From Tunturibacter psychrotolerans (lineage in GTDB: Bacteria > Acidobacteriota > Terriglobia > Terriglobales > Acidobacteriaceae): DNA of 64,000 bases. The translations under genes and the position numbers were made by a program. Of the stretch, positions 9,164 through 16,716 are shown piece by piece. The notes beneath the pieces are model-generated. The model was not told where the DNA came from and searched no databases. It was given only the letters and a program-made list of their open reading frames with translations. Position 1 is the first letter of the stretch. Each line of letters opens with the position of its first letter. The stretch spans positions 3,844,001-3,908,000 of the forward strand of contig NZ_CP132942.1 in the NCBI RefSeq assembly GCF_040359615.1, given 5' to 3'.

Positions 9164-10177
9164 CTAGGCTTCTTTTTTGGTCTTCTTCTTTTCGGTCTTC
9201 TTCGGTGCAGGCGTTGCTGCGGGTTTCGATGCCGATTTCCCGGTTGATGGCGCGAGGAAAGAGGACCAGCTCAACTCATGTTTAGCTTTAGTAGAGGATT
9301 GCGCCTTCTTTACGGCGAGCTTTGACACTTTGTCGACGATCCAGTCGAAGCTTTCCTTGCCTACGGAGTGGAGGTCAGCATCGGGTGCGGGATTCATGAA
9401 GTCGATGGCGTAGGGGATGCCGTCTTCTACGGCGAACTCTACGGTGTTTAGATCGTAGCCGAGGGCTTTGCAGAGGGTGAGGGCATCTTTTTCGACGCGC
9501 TTGAGGAGCTTCTTGTCGTACTCCGGCGGGTCGAGGACGTAGCGATGCTCGTGGGGGCGGCGCGGATCGTAGGGCATGATGCGGACGTCCGTCTGGCCGA
9601 CGACGTAGCAGCGGAAGTATTCCTGGAAGTTGACTGCAGCCTGCAGGGTCATGCAGAGATCGCGAGTCTGGTCGTAGGCGTGGAAGAACTCGTGGCGATT
9701 GTGGACGTGGAAGACGTCGCGCCAGCCGCCGCCATCGTGAGGTTTGAGGAATGCCGGGAAGCCGACGTATTCGAAGATGCCATCCCAGTCGAGGGGAAAT
9801 TGCAGGTTTCGGAGGGAACGTTCGTTGATTTGCGGCGGAAATTTCTTATGCGGGAGGAGGACTGTTTTTGGTACGGCTACGCCGAGTTTGGAGGCGAGGG
9901 CGTAGTTGAAGAATTTGTCGTCGGCTGACCACCAGAAGGGATTGTTGATGATCTGGGTGCCGGTGAGGGCCGCGTTCTTGAGAAAGGAGCGATAGAAGGG
10001 CATGTCGTGCGAGATGCGATCGACGATGACGGCATAGCCGGAGGGCGCGGCCATATGTACGCCACCGACGCAGACAAACTCAGCCTGAATGCCCTCGATC
10101 TCCATCGCGTTGATGCGGTCAACCAATGCGCCGGGAAAAGTATTTTCCATTCCGAAAAGAACACCGATCTTCTTCAC
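9164..10177 (-). CDS. ATP-grasp ligase (RimK/glutathione-synthetase-like) with a basic tail
   Basis: The 337-residue protein starts 'MKKIGVLFGMENTFPGALVDRIN', a pre-ATP-grasp domain. It continues into an ATP-grasp fold with 'FPAFLKPHDGGGWRDVFHV' (the ATP-binding Lys and glycine loop) and the metal-binding end 'YAIDFMNPAPDADL'. Such enzymes activate a carboxylate as acyl phosphate and couple it to an amine or thiol. The last ~45 residues are a low-complexity Lys/Ala/Pro tail (KKTEKKKTKKEA) that is not part of the fold. The GTG start at 10177 has a strong SD (ggagg, 6 nt). It sits between an esterase and a GCS2 ligase in one operon, so it probably acts on the same small molecule. Confidence 0.82.
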   Translation of the reverse strand: MKKIGVLFGMENTFPGALVDRINAMEIEGIQAEFVCVGGVHMAAPSGYAVIVDRISHDMPFYRSFLKNAALTGTQIINNPFWWSADDKFFNYALASKLGVAVPKTVLLPHKKFPPQINERSLRNLQFPLDWDGIFEYVGFPAFLKPHDGGGWRDVFHVHNRHEFFHAYDQTRDLCMTLQAAVNFQEYFRCYVVGQTDVRIMPYDPRRPHEHRYVLDPPEYDKKLLKRVEKDALTLCKALGYDLNTVEFAVEDGIPYAIDFMNPAPDADLHSVGKESFDWIVDKVSKLAVKKAQSSTKAKHELSWSSFLAPSTGKSASKPAATPAPKKTEKKKTKKEA

Positions 10178-10222
10178 TGAAATCCTCCGTTGATGGGTTA
10201 TGGGAGAGGTTCGGCCGATGGG

Positions 10223-10933
10223 CTAGAGGTAGGTTTGCAGCATTCTCTGCCACCAGGACCAGTCGTGACCAGTGTTGTCGCCCCAGACATCGAGGCGGCA
10301 AGGGATGTTTTTGTTGCGAAATATCTGCGCCATGCGTTCGTTGTCGTTCCAACACTGGTCGTGAACGCCGGTGGCGAGGACATAGCTGTTACGGCGGTAA
10401 CGATCGAGATACCAGGAGTCGCTGATGTTGGGGAGGTAATGCATGGGGATGTTGAAGTAGCAGTCGTCGTCGTAGTAGCCGCGGAGAAAGTTGGAGGGAT
10501 CGAAGGCTCCGCTCATGGAGAGCATGCCGGTGAAGACATCCGGGTGGCGGAGTGCGATGTTCATCGCATGATAACCGCCGAAGCTGGTGCCGATGCTGCC
10601 AAGACCAGAGTATTGGTTGAGTTGACGGATGAGGGGGACGACTTCGTTGATGATGTAGTTGCCGTACTGGACCTGACGGGCGATTCTCCAGCGTGGCTGG
10701 ACATCGCGGTTGTACCAGCTCTCGCCGTCGACCGAGTCGACGCAGAAGAGCTGGAGGTGGCCGTGTTCGAGCTTGTCCCGAACGGTGCTGACCATATGGC
10801 GATCTTCAAACTCGTAGAAGCGGCCACAGGAGGTGGGGAAGACTACGGCTGGATAGCCTGCGTGCCCGAAGATCAGCAATTCCATGTCGCGACCGAGGGA
10901 AGGTGAGAACCATTTGTGGTATTCGCGTTTCAT
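10223..10933 (-). CDS. Esterase-family alpha/beta hydrolase (COG4947-like)
   Basis: This 236-residue cytosolic protein has no signal peptide. It shows an alpha/beta-hydrolase nucleophile elbow 'IGTSFGGYHAM' (G-T-S-F-G, Ser nucleophile) and a C-terminal 'GDNTGHDWSWW' that supplies the catalytic His. The early 'GHAGYPAVVFPTSCGRFYEFED' is typical of the group related to the esterase D/mycolyl-transferase fold. I start at the ATG at 10933 because a 'gagggagc' SD lies just upstream; a longer frame runs to 10999. It is the first gene of the operon with the ATP-grasp and GCS2 ligases (45 nt to the next), so hydrolysis or acyl transfer on their product is a reasonable guess. Confidence 0.8.
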   Translation of the reverse strand: MKREYHKWFSPSLGRDMELLIFGHAGYPAVVFPTSCGRFYEFEDRHMVSTVRDKLEHGHLQLFCVDSVDGESWYNRDVQPRWRIARQVQYGNYIINEVVPLIRQLNQYSGLGSIGTSFGGYHAMNIALRHPDVFTGMLSMSGAFDPSNFLRGYYDDDCYFNIPMHYLPNISDSWYLDRYRRNSYVLATGVHDQCWNDNERMAQIFRNKNIPCRLDVWGDNTGHDWSWWQRMLQTYL

Positions 10934-10990
10934 CGGGCTCCCTCTGCTAGTCTGATGCAATCGTAGTTTATTGGAGCAATTTCCTTCGCA

Positions 10991-11875
10991 TTGAAACAAT
11001 CATCGCAATCTCATTCAATTCCGGCGCTTACGTCCGTTGAGCGCGAGCCGGTGGCCGCCTTTTTTTCTGAAGAAGCAATCACCGAGCATATCGCAGACGA
11101 TCTGGATTCTAATCCGAGATACAGCGTACGTAAGTTTCATTCGGAGATTTTGCCGGACGACCGGTTTGTTTCGGTCTATCTGCCGCCACAGTATCTGGAG
11201 GAGGAGGACCGCCGGTTTCCTGTCTTCTACTTACACGATGGGCAGAATTTGTTCGACGGGCGCACCTCGTACATTGCAGGACGAACCTGGAAGGCGCATA
11301 CGACGGCTGACGAGCTGAGTGTCAACGGTGAGATTGAACCGGTCATTCTCGTCGGTGTTGCAAATACAGGCCTTCGTCGCATGGCGGAGTATACCCCGAC
11401 GCGCGACATCAAGATGGGCGGGGGTGAGGGATCCAGTTATGGGCGGCTGCTGGTAGAGGAGTTGAAGCCACTGATTGACCGTTCTTACCGTACGTTGAGC
11501 GATGAGAGGAACACGGGATTGGGAGGGTCTTCACTAGGGGGGCTGATCTCGCTCTATCTGGGGTTTTCGTACCCGGAGGTGTTTGGCAAACTGGCAGTGA
11601 TGTCACCATCACTGTGGTGGGATCAGCGGAGCATCTTCAACGTGGTTGATCAGACACGACCGAGGCCCGCGGCACGTATCTGGCTGGACATCGGCACGGC
11701 AGAGGGGGTGCGACATGTGCGGGATGCGGACCATTTGGAACGGCAGTTGATAAAGCGGGGCTGGCAGTCGGGGGTTGACCTTGCTTTCATGAAGGCCGAC
11801 GGGGCGGTTCATGACGAAAATGCGTGGTCGGAGCGATTTGGGGACGTTCTGCGCTTTCTTTTTCCGCCAGACTGA
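10991..11875 (+). CDS. Esterase-D-family alpha/beta hydrolase (COG2819-like)
   Basis: The 294-residue protein belongs to the enterochelin-esterase/esterase D fold. 'RFPVFYLHDGQNLFDG' is the family's strand and oxyanion region, 'GLGGSSLGGLISLYLGF' holds the nucleophile Ser in GGSSLGG, and 'GAVHDENAWSERF' contains the catalytic His (HDE.W). It is transcribed divergently from the other esterase of the cassette across ~57 nt. Two hydrolases next to two ligases strengthens the idea of one small-molecule pathway. The start is uncertain: TTG at 10991 fits the length but has only a distant SD; GTG at 11051 is an alternative. No signal peptide is seen. Confidence 0.82.
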   Translation: MKQSSQSHSIPALTSVEREPVAAFFSEEAITEHIADDLDSNPRYSVRKFHSEILPDDRFVSVYLPPQYLEEEDRRFPVFYLHDGQNLFDGRTSYIAGRTWKAHTTADELSVNGEIEPVILVGVANTGLRRMAEYTPTRDIKMGGGEGSSYGRLLVEELKPLIDRSYRTLSDERNTGLGGSSLGGLISLYLGFSYPEVFGKLAVMSPSLWWDQRSIFNVVDQTRPRPAARIWLDIGTAEGVRHVRDADHLERQLIKRGWQSGVDLAFMKADGAVHDENAWSERFGDVLRFLFPPD

Positions 11876-12019
11876 GGAAGTTTGCGCTTCTTCGTTGCTA
11901 AAAGGCGCATTTTCAGCCATACTTAGTTGTTGGGTAATGTACCTAAAGTCCCTGTCCAAAAAGAGATCGACAGCGCGGCTATGTCACCCAAACCAATAAT
12001 GTTCTGAAAGGCATCGCCC

Positions 12020-12274
12020 GTGTTGATGATTCGTTTGGCGCGCGTTGGAGCGCGTAAGCAGCCACATTACCGCATCGTTGTTATCGAGAAGGACCGCGCC
12101 CGCAATGGCCGTTCGGTCGAAGTGGTAGGAACCTATAATCCGCGCACTAACCCCGCGACCGTTGATTTGAAACGCGACCGCATTGATTACTGGACCGGCA
12201 ACGGCGCACAGCTATCGGAGCGTGTGGGGAAACTGATGGCACAGAAGCCGGCAGAGGCAGTTGCCGCAGCCTAG
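12020..12274 (+). CDS. rpsP: 30S ribosomal protein bS16
   Basis: The 84-residue protein begins MLMIRLARVGARKQPHYRIV and includes 'VEVVGTYNPRTNP' and 'DYWTGNGAQLSERV', all diagnostic of bS16, which binds 16S rRNA early in 30S assembly. The start is GTG at 12020, supported by 'aaagg' about 8 nt upstream; ATG at 12026 would remove two conserved residues. It heads the classic rpsP-khpA-rimM-trmD-rplS order. A strong hairpin lies just after its stop codon. Confidence 0.97.
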   Translation: MLMIRLARVGARKQPHYRIVVIEKDRARNGRSVEVVGTYNPRTNPATVDLKRDRIDYWTGNGAQLSERVGKLMAQKPAEAVAAA

Positions 12275-12289
12275 GAGTTACTGGTCAAT

Positions 12290-12328
12290 GCTATCTTTGG
12301 GCATGAGGTAATGGTTCCCAAAGATAGC
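12290..12328 (+). promoter_or_regulatory. Intra-operon hairpin between rpsP and khpA
   Basis: A perfect 12-bp inverted repeat, gctatctttggg (12290-12301) and cccaaagatagc (12317-12328), encloses a 15-nt loop. No T run follows, so it is unlikely to be a simple intrinsic terminator. A second weaker stem (ccggggtt/aaccctgg) sits near 12428-12446. The 290-nt gap before khpA is long for this operon and may hold a processing or attenuation element. Confidence 0.6.
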
Positions 12329-12564
12329 TGCCACAATAGGTTCCTTGAAGCACGTCCGAGCACCGTTTCACGTAGACTCCTTGGTATTGCACAGTCGAAA
12401 TGCAGTGGCCTTGCAAAGCAGAGGGCCCGGGGTTTATAACCCTGGACTTCCTGCGACCGGTGTATCGCTCGTTGCAGCAACTTCCTGGTAGATCTCGCGG
12501 TAGACGAGACAAAGGGAAAGAGCTTGAGCGCTGCATCGTGACTCCCAGACCCAGAAGGTGTGCG

Positions 12565-12864
12565 ATGACACAGGCAACCCAGTTTCCTGCAGGGAATAAC
12601 CCTGTAAAGAACATGACCGACCTTGTAGCGGAGATAGCCCGTGCCTTGGTGGACGACCCAGACAGCGTATCGGTCGAGGCCGTAGAAGATGGCGAGTGTA
12701 CCGCGATTCGCTTGCGGGTCGCTGCCAGCGATGTTGGTAAAGTAATCGGAAAACAAGGCCGAACAGCACGTTCCATGCGAACAATTCTTAGCGCAGCCAG
12801 CATGAAGCTGAAGCACCGGTTTTCGCTCGACATCGTGGAAGAGGATCCACCCCCTGCGCCCTAA
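12565..12864 (+). CDS. khpA: KH-domain RNA-binding protein KhpA
   Basis: This 99-residue protein contains one KH domain with the signature 'VGKVIGKQGRTARSMRTIL' (GxxG loop), preceded by 'MTDLVAEIARALVDDPDSV', the usual N-terminus of the YlqC/KhpA family. KhpA binds RNA and affects cell-envelope synthesis and small-RNA function in other bacteria. The ATG at 12565 is chosen because of the SD 'agaagg' just upstream and because upstream in-frame sequence looks non-coding. The position between rpsP and rimM is the conserved one. Confidence 0.92.
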   Translation: MTQATQFPAGNNPVKNMTDLVAEIARALVDDPDSVSVEAVEDGECTAIRLRVAASDVGKVIGKQGRTARSMRTILSAASMKLKHRFSLDIVEEDPPPAP

Positions 12865-12918
12865 AGTTCAGGATAGCTTCCGGCGTCTGGGCTCTCGCAT
12901 CTCGTCAGGTTTTGCTCT

Positions 12919-13524
12919 ATGACGCAAACCACTCCAGCCTGGATTGTGTTAGCACATCTGCTTCGACCTCAGGGTCGTAAGGGTGAGGTGCTGGCGGAGT
13001 TGTTTACCGATTTCCCGGAACGCTTCGAGAAGCCGGCGAGAGTCTTTCTTGCGCCTTCGGGCTTCGCAGGAGAGGAGTCGGAGGCACGTGCCGCGGAAGT
13101 TATGGGGTTCTGGCTGCCGGTTGGCAAAAACGAGGGTCGCGTCGTACTGCAGTTGGCGGGCATCGAAACGATCTCGGACGCGGAGGCGGTCGCCGGGTTG
13201 GATGTGCTTGTGCCTCGCGAGGAGCGGCTTCCACTGGACGATGACTCGGTTTACATCAGCGAGTTAGTTGGCTGTACCGTGTACGACGGAGCGACGGCAA
13301 TAGGTGTGGTCGAAGACGTTCAGTTTGCTACGACCGCGGATGGAGCGCGCCGGCTCACCGACGCTGCGCCACTGTTGGAGGTAGAGTCTGCTGCAGGAGA
13401 TGAGATTCTTATTCCGTTTGTGAAGGCTTTCCTGGTCGCGGTGAATGCGGAGTCGAAACGAATCGAGATGAAGCTGCCTGAAGGTCTTGTCGAGGTCAAT
13501 CGAATCTCCGCCGAGAAAAACTAG
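12919..13524 (+). CDS. rimM: Ribosome maturation factor RimM
   Basis: The 201-residue protein has the RimM N-domain ('LAHLLRPQGRKGEVLAELFTD') and a C-terminal PRC-barrel ('ISELVGCTVYDG', 'LLEVESAAGDEILIPFVKAF'). RimM binds uS19 and assists maturation of the 30S head. The 3' end overlaps the stop of the opposite-strand outer-membrane gene by 4 nt. TrmD, normally the next gene, is more than 1 kb away because of that insertion. Confidence 0.95.
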   Translation: MTQTTPAWIVLAHLLRPQGRKGEVLAELFTDFPERFEKPARVFLAPSGFAGEESEARAAEVMGFWLPVGKNEGRVVLQLAGIETISDAEAVAGLDVLVPREERLPLDDDSVYISELVGCTVYDGATAIGVVEDVQFATTADGARRLTDAAPLLEVESAAGDEILIPFVKAFLVAVNAESKRIEMKLPEGLVEVNRISAEKN

Positions 13525-14417
13525 AAGTGGTAGGCCACGCCTAGCGAGAGGATCGGGTAGACGGGCACCTTCTTGAGGTCTTCGTTGATCTTATGAATCT
13601 CCTGCTTGAGGCTAATCTGTGCCTCGGAGTTGGTGGCGAAGCTGGTGCATCCCTGGTTGGTACAAGCGGTACCGGTGAGGTTGACGTTGATGGTGGGAAC
13701 GCCCGTGTAAGCGACTCCTAGCTCAACAGGGATAGAGAGGCGCCGGCTGTTGCGCGGGAGAACATTGCCGAAGCCCAGCAACAGCATAGGGGAAAATTTG
13801 CGGGGATAGGCGAGCGACATGTTGCCATGGACCGGATCGGCGACGCTGTTGATAAAGTTCTGATCGCCAAGGGAGAATTGCTGTCCCGCCGGTACGGCGG
13901 CAGTGGAGGAGACTGTGTTTTTGGCGTAGAGGATGCCGGGGCTGATGTGGAAGCTGTATCCCAGGGGGAACCAGTCGAGGGTGTGCTGCGAAGACCTGAA
14001 GTGAAGATTTGCGTTGTAGTTGACGCCGTCGATGCCAAAGGGATAGGCGAAGGCTAAGAAGTTGGCACCAGAGCGGAGATTGAAGCGGCGAAAGAGCGGC
14101 GTGGCGAGTTCCGCGCCGGCTCCTAATGTATTCGCCTTGATGCCGAAGGCCGCTGTGCGAAAGGGCTTCTGAGACGGCAGTTTCTTTGTGAGAGGTCTAG
14201 GGACGACGCGGATGACTCCTCCCTCCGCGCTCGAGGAGTTGTCGGTTGGCTTATAGGACTCATCAATCGAGAGGAGTCTGTGGTTTTCGGGGAGGGTGAG
14301 AGCGAGTTGGGATGGCGCACCCGGATTCGAAGACGTCGGCTGCTGTGCTGAAACCATGATGGTGAGAGATACCGGAAGTAACATCAGGAGAGCAACAGCA
14401 CGCTTTAGTTCAAACAC
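13521..14417 (-). CDS. Predicted outer-membrane beta-barrel protein
   Basis: I do not recognise a named family. The 298-residue product has a signal peptide (MFELKRAVALLMLLPVSLTIMVSAQ), a disordered Ser/Pro-rich linker, then alternating-hydrophobicity strands (FRTAAFGIKANTLGAGAELATP, NLHFRSSQHTLDWFPLGY). It ends in 'YPILSLGVAYHF', a terminal-Phe beta signal recognised by the BAM complex. Start is GTG at 14417. It sits on the opposite strand between rimM and trmD and overlaps rimM by 4 nt tail to tail, so it interrupts a normally continuous operon. Function is unknown; the barrel seems too small for a TonB receptor or usher. Confidence 0.72.
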   Translation of the reverse strand: MFELKRAVALLMLLPVSLTIMVSAQQPTSSNPGAPSQLALTLPENHRLLSIDESYKPTDNSSSAEGGVIRVVPRPLTKKLPSQKPFRTAAFGIKANTLGAGAELATPLFRRFNLRSGANFLAFAYPFGIDGVNYNANLHFRSSQHTLDWFPLGYSFHISPGILYAKNTVSSTAAVPAGQQFSLGDQNFINSVADPVHGNMSLAYPRKFSPMLLLGFGNVLPRNSRRLSIPVELGVAYTGVPTINVNLTGTACTNQGCTSFATNSEAQISLKQEIHKINEDLKKVPVYPILSLGVAYHF

Positions 14418-14584
14418 GGAGACGCTCTTTCGTCTCGCCGCGACGACCTGAATGAAGATAATGGAGCACAGGTCATTCCCGATGAGATCTTCGTTTGGAA
14501 TCAGTCGCCGGACTTCACAACTTCCAAGTGATATGGTGCAGTCTGGGAGTTCGAAAACAAGCGGCTGTACCGCACTTATCGTCT

Positions 14585-15400
14585 ATGCGCTTTGACATCA
14601 TCACGATCTTTCCCGATTTCTTTGCCGGCCCGTTTGACTTCGGGATTCTGAAGCGCGCCCACACTACGGGTCTCGTGCAGATTGCCACACACGATCTGCG
14701 CAGTTTCACGCACGATCGCCATCGAACGGTGGATGATCGGCCGTTTGGTGGCGGCGAAGGAATGGTGTTGAAGGCACAACCCATCTATGAGGCGATGAAG
14801 TCGTTGAATCTCTCTCCGAAGATTGGCAGGGACAAGAAGAAAGAGACGGTGATTCTGCTTTCGGCGCAAGGGCAGCCGTTCACTCAGTCGCTGGCTCAAG
14901 AGCTTTCGGTGACAGAACGGGTCGTTATTTTGTGTGGGCGATATGAGGGTGTTGATGAGCGAGTGAACGAGTTGTTCTGCGATCGTGAGATTTCGATTGG
15001 GGATTATGTTTTGTCGGGTGGGGAGTTGGCGGCTGCGGTCATTGTCGATGCTGTCGTTCGGCTGTTGCCGGGGGCGCTGGGAAATCCCGACTCATCGCGA
15101 TTTGAGAGCTTTGGCGCTGAAGAGGTCGCGGATCGTTCCGACTCTGCAGACGGGCCGCCGAGGTCAACCTACGGCGCTGGTGGGTTGCTGGACTATCCGC
15201 ACTACACTCGGCCGGCGGACTTTATGGGGGTGAGTATCCCGGAGGCGCTGTCGGGTGGCAATCATGAGGCGATCCGGCGCTGGCGGAGAAGAATGGCGCT
15301 GAAGAAAACTCTGGAGAACCGCCCTGATCTGCTTGAGAAGATCGAGATTACCGAGGAGGACCGTGAGATTCTGGCGGAGTTGCGAGGATACGAGGAATAA
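14585..15400 (+). CDS. trmD: tRNA (guanine-N1)-methyltransferase TrmD
   Basis: TrmD makes m1G37 in tRNAs with SAM, preventing +1 frameshifting. The 271-residue protein starts [20 protein letters not shown] and has '[13 protein letters not shown]' and the trefoil-knot SAM site '[15 protein letters not shown]...[12 protein letters not shown]'. Between '[10 protein letters not shown]' and '[11 protein letters not shown]' there is an insertion of roughly 20 polar residues compared with E. coli TrmD, in the interdomain linker. ATG at 14585 matches the family start; the SD is weak. Because of the opposite-strand gene upstream, trmD probably needs its own promoter in 14418-14584. Confidence 0.96.
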   Translation: MRFDIITIFPDFFAGPFDFGILKRAHTTGLVQIATHDLRSFTHDRHRTVDDRPFGGGEGMVLKAQPIYEAMKSLNLSPKIGRDKKKETVILLSAQGQPFTQSLAQELSVTERVVILCGRYEGVDERVNELFCDREISIGDYVLSGGELAAAVIVDAVVRLLPGALGNPDSSRFESFGAEEVADRSDSADGPPRSTYGAGGLLDYPHYTRPADFMGVSIPEALSGGNHEAIRRWRRRMALKKTLENRPDLLEKIEITEEDREILAELRGYEE

Positions 15401-15504
15401 AGAGGATAAGGCGGTTGTGACCGCGCTTCTTGAGCAGTTTTCGACCCGGAAAGTGCAGATTTCGTGTACACTAAAGGTCGAGTCCAACATAGGAAAGTTG
15501 TGTC

Positions 15505-15864
15505 ATGTCCATTCATCCGATTATGCAGAAACTGGCCGCCAAGTTTGAGCGGACCGATTTACCCGCGTTCGCCCCTGGCGATACAGTTCGAGTTCAAGTA
15601 AAGATTCGCGAAGGCGAAAAAGAGCGTCTGCAGGCGTTTGAAGGCATGGTAATTGCCTGCCGCAAGGGCGCACAGGGATCGTTCACGGTTCGCAAGATGA
15701 GCTTCGGCCAGGGCGTCGAGCGCATCTTCCCGTACAACTCCAAGGTCGTCGACAAGGTCGAGAAGGTTCGCTCCTACGAAGTTCGCCGTTCGAAGCTGTT
15801 CTACCTGCGCGGTCTGCGCGGTAAGGCTGCTCGTCTGCGCGAGGTTGAGCGCGCGGCCAAGTAA
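15505..15864 (+). CDS. rplS: 50S ribosomal protein bL19
   Basis: The 119-residue protein has the bL19 blocks '[26 protein letters not shown]', '[19 protein letters not shown]' and '[18 protein letters not shown]'. It lies at the 30S/50S interface. The ATG at 15505 has the SD 'aggaaag' about 8 nt away. A hairpin follows the stop codon. Confidence 0.97.
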   Translation: MSIHPIMQKLAAKFERTDLPAFAPGDTVRVQVKIREGEKERLQAFEGMVIACRKGAQGSFTVRKMSFGQGVERIFPYNSKVVDKVEKVRSYEVRRSKLFYLRGLRGKAARLREVERAAK

Positions 15865-15890
15865 GCATTCAATTCCCTGTTTTCCACTGA

Positions 15891-15910
15891 GCCACGACTT
15901 CGGTCGTGGC
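15891..15910 (+). terminator. Terminator-like hairpin after rplS
   Basis: An 8-bp stem gccacgac/gtcgtggc closes a TTCG tetraloop and is followed by 'ttcgttgtg', a weak T tract. It lies 27 nt after the rplS stop and probably ends or attenuates the ribosomal operon before rnhB. Confidence 0.65.
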
Positions 15911-15951
15911 TTCGTTGTGCGTGGTGAATATACACTCGAATCTTGAAGAGC

Positions 15952-16716
15952 ATGGCTTCGAAACCCACCACACGTGCGTCGAAAACAGTGACGGCGGCTA
16001 CTGCGAAACAGCGCTTGCTGAAGCAGTTGATTTGCAGCGATGCACCGGAACAGGCACTGCGGTACTACGGCTTCGAACGGATAGCCGGGGTGGATGAGGT
16101 CGGGCGCGGGGCACTGTTTGGTCCGGTGGTGGCAGCAGCGGTGATTCTGCCAGAGAACCTGGATGAGTTGGCGAACGCGGGGCTGAAAGACTCCAAACAG
16201 CTGACGCGGGAGGAGCGCGAGTCGCTAGATCACCAGATACGTGCGATGGCGCTGGCGGTTTGCGTAGCGGAGATCGATGCTGAGACGATCGACCGGGTGA
16301 ATATTTATCAGGCAACACGAATGGCGATGCTGGCCGCGGTGCAGGGATTGACGCTGGTGCCTGATCATTTGCTGATCGATGCTATGCGCGTGGATCATCC
16401 ATGTCGCCAAACGAAGCTGATCTATGGAGATGCCCTGAGTCTTTCGATTGCGGCGGCTTCGGTGATCGCAAAGGTGCATCGGGATGGGCTGATGCGGGAG
16501 TTAGATACCGTGCATCCGGGATACGGGCTGGCTTCGCATAAGGGGTACGGGACGCCAGAACATCGTCGGGCGTTGGCTGAGATTGGGCCTTGCGCACTCC
16601 ACAGAAGAAGCTTCGCACCAGTCCGTGGGGCTGATCCTGATGCTGCGCTTGAAGAAGAACTTTTGTTTGAAGATGCTGATCTCGATAAAGGCCTGGAGGA
16701 AGCTGAGTGGGCTTGA
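15952..16716 (+). CDS. rnhB: Ribonuclease HII
   Basis: The enzyme cuts RNA in RNA-DNA hybrids and removes misincorporated ribonucleotides. The acidic metal-binding set is visible: 'IAGVDEVGRGALFGPV' (Asp, Glu), 'LLIDAMRVD' (Asp), and 'VIAKVHRDGLM' (Asp). 'HPGYGLASHKGYGTPEHRRAL' is the RNase HII signature. The C-terminus has an acidic extension (EEELLFEDADLDKGLEEAEWA). The start is ATG at 15952, with a TTG at 15943 as alternative; neither has a good SD. The last 10 nt overlap the next gene, suggesting coupled translation. Confidence 0.95.
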   Translation: MASKPTTRASKTVTAATAKQRLLKQLICSDAPEQALRYYGFERIAGVDEVGRGALFGPVVAAAVILPENLDELANAGLKDSKQLTREERESLDHQIRAMALAVCVAEIDAETIDRVNIYQATRMAMLAAVQGLTLVPDHLLIDAMRVDHPCRQTKLIYGDALSLSIAAASVIAKVHRDGLMRELDTVHPGYGLASHKGYGTPEHRRALAEIGPCALHRRSFAPVRGADPDAALEEELLFEDADLDKGLEEAEWA

